DNA from: Sanderia malayensis
Taxonomy: Eukaryota; Cnidaria; Scyphozoa; Semaeostomeae; Pelagiidae
Direction of reading: 5' to 3'
NCBI GenBank assembly: GCA_013076295.1
Contig: RQOL01000139.1
Location: 248,001-312,000, forward strand
DNA: 64,000 nucleotides
Numbering within the stretch: the stretch's first letter is position 1; each line of letters starts with the position of its first letter. The translations under genes and the position numbers were made by a program. Below, piece after piece: positions 54,231 through 64,000 of the stretch. The notes under the pieces were generated by a model that saw only the letters and a program-made list of their open reading frames with translations, was not told the origin of the DNA and ran no database searches.

Positions 54231-57194
54231 CTAGGAAAAAGCAAATATACATGATGAGCAAAGCAAAGAAGGAAAATTGTTTACGGATCGATTAGTTTGT
54301 GAGTCGCTAAAAATATCATTTCAGGTCAACGCAGCACTTTGAGGGAACTTCTGCTGTTCATTAAATTGTGTAGAATATAAATGCCAATCCATGCACAGCA
54401 TATTGAGTTGATCATTTCGGGCCTGAATTATATATTGACCAATTGACACAAAACTGATAGCCACCGGAAAGCAAATTTTATTTACAAAAAAAATTGGCAA
54501 GGGATAATAAATCGCATCAGTAAAATTCTCAAGGCGATGAATAACAAAACAGTGTGGGAGAATGCCGGTATGGACAGATTTCAGCTTATCAAAAGTGGTG
54601 TATACCCTTTTGACTTACTATGCTGTTACGCGTTGATTTTATGAAAAGGGTATGTGTGGTCATCCTACTTCTACAGCAGCCAATATATTTGCATAACGGC
54701 GCAAAAAAGGCAGGGGTGCAAAAGTTAAGTTACATTATTATAATTGAAACATTTTTGTTTGTATATGTGCGCTTTAATAGTTACCCGATTTTGCAACAAG
54801 TATATCTCCATTCGCTTGGTAGTTGAGGCGAGACTGCATGGCCTAGGCCCGCAAAATGTCAGTCTTCGAACGCGGCGTATTCCCGTTTTATGGTTCCGAA
54901 ATTATCTTTAACTGGTCAATAATGGCTTAGTAATATTCTTCTACTTCTTCGGCCAATAATTTTTTAAATTGATCAATATTTAATGAAATAATTAAAGAAT
55001 ATATATCGCGGGTAGTACTACGCACCGCTGTGAAAAGAATCGCACTTTTCATGTCTTACTGTGTTGGCTTCGTTTCGATGTTGGATCTCGTTTTCAAAAA
55101 CGAATGTGAAAATGGTCTATTCACAGTTTCAAACAAGGCATATAGCAGATGTGTTAGGGATACCTTTTAAAGCAGCGTTTTTGTTGACGGTCATCTTTTC
55201 AAGGAGGCTTGATATTTTAGGAATTCCATCATCACAGGGCTGCGTGTATTCGTATTTCGAATCATTGTAAAACTCGTCGATGTACACAGGAAGGTCGTCG
55301 CTACCGGACATCACTTGGCGATTGTCTTCAACCACGGACACCTTGATGTCCCTGTGCTATGAAAAAAGATGAGAAGATTTATTGCAGATTTAATTACCAT
55401 ATTTCCTCTAATTAGCGCCCACCCTCTTTTAACCGCCCCCTCAAATAAGCGCCTACCCCAAAATCAAAGAATGTGAAATAAGCGCCTCCCTCTATTAACC
55501 GCCCAGAGCTGTTAATAGAAACCTTACATTTTCACTGTTTGATTCGAATAATACCGTAAATACTCTTTAAGGCCGGAAAAACAATTTCATCGGGTCGTGA
55601 GTGTTTGGAAAATGCAATGCAGTCAAGATCACAAGTTGAAGTTAATCTTGACTGCTTGATATTGAATAATATTCGGAACTATATAAGATTATTCTTTTGT
55701 TTTTGATGTAGTTTGAATACCAATTTTTGAAGCAGAACTAAAGAAACATTACGATAATCCTAATTACCTATTGTTGTTTGAGAGGGCAAATCAAAGTTGA
55801 TTTGCCCCATGAGTGATTTACAGTAATTTTCAGGAATTTCAACGGTTTACATTGTTTTTAGCGTTTCAGGAATGTAGGAATTCCACATAACTTGTAAGAA
55901 TCCCATAGATACTACCCTAGAGGTTGTTTTTGATCGCCTGTGAGGCTTGACGGAATCTCTCGGAGATTGATCCATTGTTGTTCCGCGTAGTTATTTGAAT
56001 TTCTATTAGACGTACTGTATCTCCCATCGTTGGTATTTTCGTTGGTATTTACCCTTTGGGGATTAGATTCAGATATTTAAGTAGGTCGCTTTGATGAGAT
56101 TATCAGAACAGATCTAGACAATCTAGAGAGCAGATAACCTGTTGGCTGCCAGATGAGAGGGAAGACATTGTGCTAGTAAGTTTGGTTACTTCGTTACTCT
56201 CTTGTAGATTATCTGGCCTGTTTTTTGTTTGATATCACGTTTTGTATTTAGTTACTCTCGTTTGTTTGTACTTTACCGTTTGTTTATATTTAATGCTGTA
56301 TACTTTGGAATTTAACAGCTCTTGGATTTATGAAGAATTATCCATTAGTCAGCCCGTGTGTTCTTTCTGGCACCAACACCAATCATTGTCGGATGTTCAA
56401 TTGCCTTACAAGTTTTACCTAAAGGCAATTGATCAAAATGCCATATACTTAACAGTTCATCCACAACCGATATGCATTGCGGTTTAACTTCATGATGCAT
56501 CAAATAGCAACTTAAGCACACCAAAAGCTTACCATAACAACAGGGCCATACCCTGCCCTGTTCTGTTTCTTGAGTGTTACATGACAAAAACAAACAAAAT
56601 GGTCGCAATGCATGCCGGTAGCGCAAAATCCTTTAAGTAGAAGAAAATGTTTACCGGTTTCAAGCTGAGCTGGAACCAAATCTGGTTTGTCTTTTCCCTG
56701 TCCCGCTTGTCAGCTTTGACACGATGGCCTCTATCAGTGGAGCCATAAATGAGCTTGCCATTGCCCTTGCACTTGATCTTGTAGACACCCCTCTGCTCAC
56801 AATGCCGTATGAATTGGAATACATACAGACCACTGTTGCCAGTAATCTTGTTACTCCACAACACGTTAGCACTTGACTCCATGATGCCTGAGGAGACATG
56901 CTCAGAAACATAAAGATATCCTGTTTCTTCGCCATCATCCCTGTTCACAGTTTTAATGTGGTAATCGTTGTTGTCAAGATGTTCCAATAAAAATACCTTA
57001 TCTCCACCTTTGTAATTCTCGTCAAGGCACACATAATTGTCTTTGCTTTTCACGGGAGATGAGCTTTCAATCATTACATATTTCTCTGACTGTGGATTGT
57101 ATATCTGGATTGACTGGCGATGCTTTGCGACTTCCTCCGGACTTAGGCCCTTTGCTGTTACACTGCTGTCAAATAGTAATACTCTTCCAGGCAT
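54001..57194 (-). CDS. Uncharacterised 320-residue protein, three coding exons
   Basis: Coding exons 56655-57194, 55164-55356 and 54001-54230. Junctions are GT-AG and the phases (0, then 1) agree, giving 321 codons with the stop. The ATG at 57194 is the first in frame. A splice acceptor at 57255 suggests a further 5' UTR exon. Exon 1 has repeated beta-strand-like segments about 25-45 residues apart (DNYVCLDEN, DYHIKTVNR, GYLYVSEHV, LYVFQFIRH, VYKIKCKGNGKLIYG), which could be a beta-trefoil. Exons 2 and 3 are hydrophilic and Ser/Glu-rich (FCSSSDESPFTLNPGKR, IEKKLEIEFGGNKFEGYSF). No signal peptide or membrane segment. No family is recognised. The frame is open throughout, so it is probably functional. 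Confidence 0.65.
55164..55356 (-). CDS. Exon 2 of the 320-residue protein
   Basis: Acceptor TTTTTTCATAG|CACAGG. Encodes HRDIKVSVVEDNRQVMSGSD, then DGIPKISSLLEKMTVNKNAA. Donor AAAAG|GTATCC, phase 1. Confidence 0.6.
55397..55510. repeat. CCGTA-family MITE remnant in intron 1
   Basis: CCATATTTCCTCTAATTAGC followed by irregular AAGCGCC(T/C)CC units. A further left-type end TACCGTAAATACTC lies at 55551. No right end was found. Confidence 0.45.
56655..57194 (-). CDS. Exon 1 of the 320-residue protein
   Basis: 180 codons, MPGRVLLFDSSVTAKGLSPE through NQIWFQLSLKP. Donor CCG|GTAAAC, phase 0. The hydrophobic stretch encoded just past the donor is intronic, not a membrane anchor. Confidence 0.65.
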
Positions 57195-57254
57195 GACGAA
57201 ATTAATTTCTCTGATGTTGTTCAAATTTCGCCGATATTCTCACACGCGCTACGC

Positions 57255-59161
57255 CTGAAAAATACGATGTTATAAATTATTGTAACAAAATAACAAATAT
57301 TGTTCAAGATTAAAAATTCCGTTGGTTTCGTAGAGAACGTTTTTGAACAACTTTTGTGTACGCAAATAGGCACAAGCTTGTCTATGTATTATTGGTTTAG
57401 CAATATTGTTTGCTGCCAATAGTGAGCCTTACTTATAGAATAATAAGCTTTAAGATACATGCATCCCTTGTATCGGGAAATTTTATACCTGTTGGGATTT
57501 TTCATGGGAATCTTTTTCACAAAACATCTCGGGGAAATGTCTCGGGATTTTCAAAGGATCTGTAAATGTTATATTTGTGAAGCACAATGTCTCCCAACAA
57601 AAGGAAGCGATACATGGTCTAAATAATGATGAATTTTTAACTCACTCAGAGAAGCTCATATATAGCAACAGCATTTGTGTAAAAATGGCCTTTTCTGAAG
57701 CTGTCCAGAGGAAGGCCACATATAAGTGATGTTCGACACATTCATGATGTCGAACATCACCTATGTGCCGCATTCACATTTCCTATATTTTATTCAAAAT
57801 GCGATGTTGAAATCTCTATTATGGAAAGAATGACGTCATCATAATATTTTGAAAATCTCGGTAATTGTTGAATTCTGGGATTTTTGAGCCTCCACTTTAT
57901 TCGATCATCAAAGTTTTTCAATCAATCAATCATTCAATCAACCATTCCTTGCTTTAGAGGATATATTTATTTGTTTACTATAATAAATTACATATTCAAC
58001 AATCAAAAATCTAATGCAAAGTGGTCTGACTTTCGTTTTCTCTTAAAATTCAAATATCTTGTTTGTTGTTACCCCCACCTTTGTGTGTTGTTTTGAAATC
58101 TACATAATGTGCCCATCTCAGAATTGTGTCAAACTCTTTCTAACAAGCAAAAACAGAAAGCTGTGACTTTTATATTGCACAGAAAATGCTGCTCAGCTAC
58201 CAACCTACACTTAGCAACTGTTCCCACAAGCCCATTTACCAAACCAGATCACTAACCGAGATCTGACCTTCTCTCCAAATCCTATACACAATTTATTTTC
58301 TGTTCATACGAGAAAGCATATTAATATTCAGTATCATACTAAATACTTGTATTAACATATTATTTATTTCTTCATAATTTAAATTTTTTTCCTTCTAACG
58401 CATATTCTTCTGTTGTTTAACTATTGACACAGTTTTATTTCTTCGAAAAGCACACAATCGTTTATCATAGTCTCAAACACCTGAAACCGCTGAAGTTGCA
58501 TTGGCTTATCATGGGTTTGAAACCTCTCAGCCAGTTTTACATCCATAGGAGAAAATAAAACTTGGCTTAAATGTACAAGAAGATTGGGTGAAATTTTCAA
58601 AAGAGTGGGGTGAAACATCTATAACGGTTGGGCAAAACATCCATACGGTCTGGGCAAATAGTCTAAAGCAGTTGGGCGAATCGTCTTTAGAGGTTGGGCG
58701 AAACAGTGGTTGGGCGAAATGGCGGTTGGGCGAATGATCTAGAAAACGATGCCAGTGATAAGATTTTTTTCTTTGTGTCTGTCCAGAGCATAGTTATGTC
58801 AGAGTTTCAATAATGTAAAGTCCTGCTAAAATGCCACCAACATTTCAGTGAACCTTGCTCAACATTTGTACAATGTTTTTCATGCTAACACTGTTCGTTC
58901 TAATGCTAACAAAAATAATATCTGTGAAGATGTTAATTTTAATCGGTCTTAACATTCACAAGACCCATTATCATGAATATTATGGATGTTTGCTTGTTGT
59001 GTCTGGATGCATATCTACAATTTGCAATTGCAATTACAATTACAACTTCCTTAACCACCCTTAGCGTATATATAAGATGTAAATAGGAGTATATTTATTA
59101 GTACATCTCCTGAATGAGTGGGAAACCACGAAACAGGCTTGTCGAGATGCAAAGTAGTATG
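57255..59161. other. Non-coding, with a hairpin and a GGTTGGGCGAA array
   Basis: 57726-57760 is a hairpin, GTGATGTTCGACA and TGTCGAACATCAC around a nine-base loop. 58600-58745 holds about seven irregular GGTTGGGCGAA(A/T) units spaced 18-30 bp. No gene is recognised. Confidence 0.6.
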
Positions 59162-59401
59162 CCAGGTTGGAAAACATGCAAATGCTCGCAGTGACGCTAC
59201 GCTGCTCGTAGTTTTGAGTCGCAGCTACGAACAAAAGCATCCGCCATTCACTCGCAGCTCGCAGCTCGCAGCAGCCAGTATTTTGTTCAAACAACTGCGG
59301 TTGCTCGCACCACAAAAGTCTTTTGCTCGCAGGTCGCAGCCCACAATTTACGTTTGCTCGCTACGACGTGTCCGCGAAAATCGACATGTTTTCCAACCTG
59401 G
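59162..59401. mobile_element. 240-bp hAT-like MITE (TSD GTAGTATG)
   Basis: Perfect 17-bp terminal inverted repeats CCAGGTTGGAAAACATG, flanked by the 8-bp duplication GTAGTATG at 59154-59161 and 59402-59409. The interior is rich in GCTCGCAG units. Confidence 0.9.
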
Positions 59402-59435
59402 GTAGTATGGTCTTTTGACTCTTTTCTCTTCCACA

Positions 59436-59510
59436 TATGTATGTATGTATGTATATGTATGTATGTATATGTATGTATGTATGTATGCATGTATGTATGT
59501 ATGTATGTAA
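59436..59510. repeat. (TATG)n microsatellite
   Basis: Tetranucleotide TATG/GTAT tract. It creates spurious HTYIHTYIH open frames on the minus strand. Confidence 0.95.
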
Positions 59511-59969
59511 TCCATTTGAAATAGTAGGGGGTAATTTGATCCATACCCCTTCTGTTTGGGCGTAGGCCAGGCGAAGGCGAAAGCCCAATAACATAACCTG
59601 CAGCACTGCTATACCTTCAGACAAACTTCCAATGGTTAATGAGGGATGAAAACTGCGGTGATTATCTAGTATTTCAAAATATTCTCTTCCAGATCCAACA
59701 TAAACGAAATTCAGCAAAGATATAAACCCATATCTATATCTTGCCGCCAGTAGTAGGCCTGTATTTGCACAGAGTGTAATCTCTCCGGGAGGTCCTGATG
59801 GGCGGCGACAACTCTGTGATTATGAAGAACAAACGAAAATAGTTGCCAAGTTCTTACCGTATTTCTCTGCAAAGGATGGCAATGTAGACGATGTTTGAGA
59901 TGAACAACGACGCTTTCCCTCGCGTGTAGTCTGTGTAAAGTATGGCCAAAACAAAAAAAAGCTTTGCTT

Positions 59970-61944
59970 GGTTAGCGATTCTTTCCATGCCCCAAAATCA
60001 CCTTTTGGTTAGCCTCTTTTCGGTGAATCCCGAAACTATGCATCGTTATTCGTATGACTTTGTCGTGATAACCAAAGCAGTGTGAACACCGAAAAACGAA
60101 TATCACTGATATGAAAAGAACACCATGAAAACAGGAAGCTTATAGCTTATTTCATTTGGCCTAAACGGGTTTCTTCATATATGCTGAATGCCAGACTATC
60201 ATTCAACTACAATGCGTTGATATACCAAATAAAATTAAATGTAATGTTGAGGGTGTTTAACACTAAAGGGCATTAACTTCTAGCAGACTCGGTCTCCTTC
60301 AGCGAATAAGGCAAATACTAATCACCCATGCCGCTGTTGATCGATACAAAGCTATGGTTCAGCCGGTTATGACTTACTGCAGCATTGCGTTCTCGACTTT
60401 GTTAGAGACAAATGAAACGAGGTTTAAGAAAATTGAAAAGAGAGCTCTTAAGATCATATTTGGAGCAAAGCATAAAAAGCACCCCGTCTGGTGATCATTT
60501 GCCTCCATGAGATCAATCCAATGTGCAGATTTCGTCTTCAAATGCTTACAGGGAACAGCTCCTGATGTCTTTCATAACTACTTTATGAAATTAGAAATAA
60601 AAAAACTAAAACAAAAAAAAAATAAAAAACTATAAAAAATATAAATAAAAAAATAAAAAAATAAAAATACTTAATAAAAATACTTTAAAAATAAAAACTA
60701 TTATTAAAAATACTTGTTGAACATGGAACAGCAACAAGACGTAACGGAACGGACTTGCGGATGCTAAAAGTGAGAACGGAAAGTGGAAAAAGAGGAATTT
60801 ACTACAGTGGAACTAAAATCTGCAACGCTTTGCCATTACGTCTGAAAACTGAGAAATACTACATTTATTTCAAAAAAGTAATAAAGGAACATTTTAGCGA
60901 TTGAAATTATGTAATTTTATCAGGAAGGAATTTTAGGAAATATGGTATTTTACTGGACAATTTTTAACGGTTTTTTTCAAATAAAATAAATTATTTGTTT
61001 TCTAACACTTAAGTTTGATATTTATTATAAACAGGGCTTCTCTTGATAGCAGCTAGATTTATAGCTGATTGAATTACCCTATGTAAATAAAGTGTTATTA
61101 TTATTATTAACAAATTGTCTTGTCTCTGTTAGTACACATTGTACAGGTGAGCGTTTTGTCTTTAAAAATCTCGTCTTGAATACGTTCACAAAGTTGACAG
61201 AGAACCGCAAAGTATTTTTCAATTCGTGCTTTTTCAAAATGTCAATCGCCTCTTCGAATGTGTCCACCAAAGTTTGTTGAACATTCTCATTCTGAGCCCT
61301 CACATTTGGTTGCGCTGATTGCAATACCTTTTCTTCAACGTCTAAAGGAAGTTAACAATTCAGTAAACATTGGTGGGAAACAGGGGAAACATCACCATTT
61401 ATTTACATGTTTAACTGCCGTAAGTCTTCGAATCGCCCCCCCCCCCAGAATACGCCCCACCTAAAACAGTAGAGAGTACTACCATAAATTCAAAATGCCA
61501 ACGTTTCCGGCTAAAATGTGATTGTCACTGCACGTGGCCTAACAACACACTTTCATTCATTCTTTTCATGAATTCAATGTACAGTACATTATAGATTTTC
61601 GAACTCTTACCTTCATTTTCAGATTCTGGCACTTTATGTTAATATATGTACAATATCTACGCTGATATAAACACTGATATTGTCTTCTTTGTCCGATGCA
61701 GTAAAAGACTTACAAAAAATCGAAAATGTTCAAAATATTAAAAATTGATTTCTTAGAGTTTCCCGCCAAGAACGTTGTTTTAGAACATCGTAAGTGTTTC
61801 ATGAAGTCGCAAGGACAATCAGGAAACCACGGGTAAAGTCGCATTCCGAGCTCGGTCGGGATAATTTACCGAAAAAAGCGTGCGAACAACAACGAAAAAT
61901 TTTGAGACCAAGGTGATTTTGGGGCATGGAAAGAATCGCTAACC
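59970..61944. mobile_element. MULE-like non-autonomous transposon (9-bp TSD)
   Basis: Perfect 35-bp terminal inverted repeats beginning GGTTAGCGATTCTTTCCATG, flanked by GCTTTGCTT at 59961-59969 and 61945-61953. Weaker inverted similarity continues inwards (TTTTCGGTGAATCCCG against TTTTCGGTAAATTATCCCG). There is no transposase. A 9-bp duplication is typical of Mutator-like elements. It encloses a LINE 3' end. Confidence 0.85.
60330..61112 (+). pseudogene. CR1/L2-like LINE 3' end
   Basis: Reads RYKAMVQPVMTYCSIAFSTL, FKKIEKRALKIIFGAKHKKH and CADFVFKCLQGTAPDVFHNY, then after an A-rich insertion (60590-60715) GTDLRMLKVRTESGKRGIYY and NALPLRLKTEKYYIYFKKVI before the stop. It ends with AATAAAG and an ATT-repeat tail at 61094-61112, the usual tail of this LINE type. 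The RT core is missing. Confidence 0.8.
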
Positions 61945-61953
61945 GCTTTGCTT

Positions 61954-62104
61954 GCTCTTGGCTTGGCCTTGCCTTGTGCTTGTTCCACAGGGCTGCAAGA
62001 TGCAGCAGGGCTCTCATTTCGCTTCATGTAAAAATCCTTAGATTTTCACGAAAATATCCGCAGATTTTACAAAATTTCCTTAAGGCCTGGTTACACTGTA
62101 GATA
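61954..62104. other. Short non-coding spacer
   Basis: No feature apart from AAGGCCTGGTTACACTGTAGA just left of the next MITE. Confidence 0.4.
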
Positions 62105-62570
62105 CCGTAAATTCTCGAATAAGCCCCCACGTTCGAATAAGCGCCCCCCTCGATTAAGCCCCCACCTAAAAAATCATTTTTGCAAATAAGTCCCCTGCTC
62201 GAATAAGCCCCCATGGGGTCTTATTCGAGGAAAGCATAAGTGCAGAACAACATCTTCATTCGAGAAAGCCCCACAGGACAATAGCTATACAGTATCACTT
62301 CGCTTGACTCGAGACAAAAAAGCAAAAAGAAACGCGATTTTCGTGATGATAAAGAAATTATAACTTTTGTTAGATCTTCACACAGCACTTTGTAAAAAAA
62401 AAATTAGCTGATTGAGAAAACTATGTCGTCTTTTTTCTGTCAACCTTTGAGGAAGAAGCAAAACTTTGAAATAAGCCCCCCCTTCGAATAAGCCCTCCCC
62501 TCGAATAAGCCCCCATCCAAAATTTCATTTTTGCAAATAAGCCCCTGGGGGCTTATTCGAGGATTTACGG
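62105..62570. mobile_element. CCGTA-family MITE, copy A (TA duplication)
   Basis: CCGTAAATTCTCGAATAAGC at the left, reverse complement CCGTAAATCCTCGAATAAGC at the right, both continuing CCCC, flanked by TA. The interior holds two blocks (to 62240 and from 62464) of CGAATAAGCCCCC units plus TTTTTGCAAATAAG. Confidence 0.85.
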
Positions 62571-62784
62571 TAATGAATTAGATATTCCCAATTTAGAAAC
62601 GCTAAAAACGGAAGCGATTATCTTATAGTGTATACGCGCCATTTAGATAATAATTTAGATAATACAGTTAAAGCATCATGACTCAACTATAGCCAGCAAG
62701 AAAATGACAAACCATGAGCTATTTACGTAAAATAACATTGAAAACATCTTAGCATACATTTCATGCATTACATAAATCACTTTT

Positions 62785-62976
62785 TTGTTGAAATGACTCG
62801 CACCTTTATCTTTGTCATCATTATTATTATTACTATTTTATATATATGGACTGATTATGGAACTGCGCAGTTGGACGCTAAAAATATTGATCTTTATGCT
62901 TTTCTTGTACTGGCTCTGTTTTATTATCATTACATTCATTATATTGGATCTTCCTTGAGTGCCATATCTTTTAACA
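62785..62976 (+). mobile_element. Probable Copia 5' LTR (left edge approximate)
   Basis: Sequence upstream of the Copia primer site. It begins near TGTTGAAATG, has TATATATATGG near 62838, and ends TTTTAACA. The 3' LTR is outside the window. Confidence 0.5.
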
Positions 62977-62990
62977 GGTTGTGGGCCCAG
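62977..62990 (+). promoter_or_regulatory. Copia primer site, initiator-tRNA anticodon-arm type
   Basis: GGTTGTGGGCCCAG pairs with CTGGGCCCATAACC of the metazoan initiator tRNA-Met anticodon arm (one G-U pair). Use of an internal tRNA segment is known for copia-type elements. Confidence 0.7.
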
Positions 62991-63059
62991 GCTACGTGTT
63001 TTAATAGTTTTTTCTGAAATCTGAGATTTAATTCTGTGTATTATTCGTGGAAATTTACG

Positions 63060-64000
63060 ATGGCCACAGCAGCGGAAGATAGTGGTTTCAATGTAGAGAA
63101 ACTCACTGGGGAGAATTATTATTCTTAGAAGTTTCAAATGAAAATGGCCTTAATAGGAAAGGATCTATGGGAAATAGTGAATGGTAACGAAGTATTGGCA
63201 GAGGGTGCTACAAACGCTGAAATAAAAAGATTCCAACGAAGAGAAAATATGGCCTTGGCTACAATTTGTTTATCGGTAGCACCTAGCATTCAAATTTATG
63301 TCCGATCAGCAGAAAACTCGAAAGAGGCTTGGGATAATTTGCAAATGCACTTCGAAAATAAATCTTTGTCGCAGAAGATATTTTATCGTCGTAAGCTCTA
63401 CTCAGCGAAGTTGGAAAAAGGCGTCACAATGTTAGAACATGTGAATTACTTGAAAACCTTATCGGATCATTTAGAGGCCGTGGGAGATCGAATTGAAGAA
63501 AAGGATCTCGTAATTATTTTAATCAGTAGCCTAACGGAGGACTATAACTACCTGATAACAGCATTGGAAACGATAGCAGAAGAAAGGTTGAATTGGGTAT
63601 ATGTTCGTGGTAGAGTTTTGCACGAGTACGAGAAGATTCATAACACAACTGAAGTTACCGCAGTGAAAGTTATCAAGCAAGACGATGCACTTTTTAGTAA
63701 CAAAGCTGGCATTAAAAGGTCAGAGTCCACACGCAAAAAATGCTTTTATTGTCAAAAGGAAGGGCATTTCGCCAAGAATTGCTTTAAGAAAAAGGCAGAT
63801 AGGAAAGCAAAACTTCAGGCTGAATCTGCTAACACAGTTGAACACCAAGATGATGGTGACGGTGATTTTGCCTTGACAGTAAACAACAGTGATAAACAGG
63901 CATGTGATGATTGGTGGATAGACTCGGGGGCGTCACAACACATGAGTTTCAATAACTCAGGAATGATCAACTACATGAAATTTTCCACACCTCGAGAGAT
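63060..64000 (+). pseudogene. Copia gag-protease, 5' part, runs off the window
   Basis: ATG at 63060 (MATAAEDSGFNVEKLTGENY). A TAG at 63126-63128 stands where copia gags have Trp (YYSWK). After that the frame is open to the window end: ENMALATICLSVAPSIQIYV, AWDNLQMHFENKSLSQKIFY, the zinc knuckle CFYCQKEGHFAKNC (residues about 230-243) and the protease start WWIDSGASQHMSFN. Integrase and RT lie outside. The single nonsense codon at about residue 23 is too early for programmed gag-pol readthrough, so the copy is disabled but recent. Confidence 0.85.

Noticed and set aside
56577..56654. Hydrophobic C-terminal tail on the first exon of the 320-residue protein
   Set aside because: It lies past a good donor whose phase joins exon 2; it is more likely intron than a membrane anchor, though an alternative unspliced form is possible.
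59287..59717. Open frames with HTYIHTYIH repeats
   Set aside because: Translation of the TATG microsatellite.

Overview
The window is eukaryotic and almost certainly from an invertebrate animal. It has spliced genes with GT-AG introns, low GC, many (TAA)n microsatellites and very dense transposable elements. DIRS elements, Penelope-like elements, restriction-like-endonuclease LINEs, Gypsy, BEL and Copia elements, plus a laccase-type multicopper oxidase, together suggest a cnidarian or a similar marine invertebrate. The species cannot be fixed from sequence alone.

Layout: 1.7-5.2 kb holds a decayed minus-strand RLE-type LINE split by a solo LTR. 6.5-7.9 kb is a CR1/L2-like LINE fragment. 7.9-16.8 kb is a composite LTR element: BEL-like LTR, primer site and gag run directly into a Gypsy gag-pol, which is itself broken by a 2.9-kb TTAA-flanked DNA transposon and by one solo LTR nested inside another. 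16.9-24.4 kb is a minus-strand TAA-associated LINE split by a young, near-intact Gypsy element (18444-23934) whose primer site looks self-primed. 24.4-27.8 kb is a second LINE of the same kind. 27.8-28.5 kb is a Penelope-like fragment with a hammerhead ribozyme motif.

Two cellular genes were found, both on the minus strand. The first (30969-43177) is a four-exon secreted laccase-like multicopper oxidase. Its splice phases all agree and give 675 codons, but two in-frame nonsense codons lie in the copper-binding exons, so it is called a pseudogene. Its 9-kb first intron is packed with MITEs, tandem repeats, a second Penelope fragment and a large inverted repeat that encloses a coding-like exon. 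The second gene (54001-57194) has three coding exons and encodes 320 residues of unknown function.

Between and after these genes lie a DIRS-type tyrosine-recombinase retrotransposon (44.1-49.6 kb) carrying a hAT-like MITE, several members of a CCGTAAAT-ended MITE family, a mariner-like MITE, a MULE-like non-autonomous element (59970-61944) holding a LINE 3' end, and the 5' end of a Copia element that runs off the window (62.8-64 kb).

Most conclusions about order of events come from exact target-site duplications and from reading frames that become continuous once an insert and one duplication are disregarded. Family names come from recognising protein motifs by eye, without database searches.
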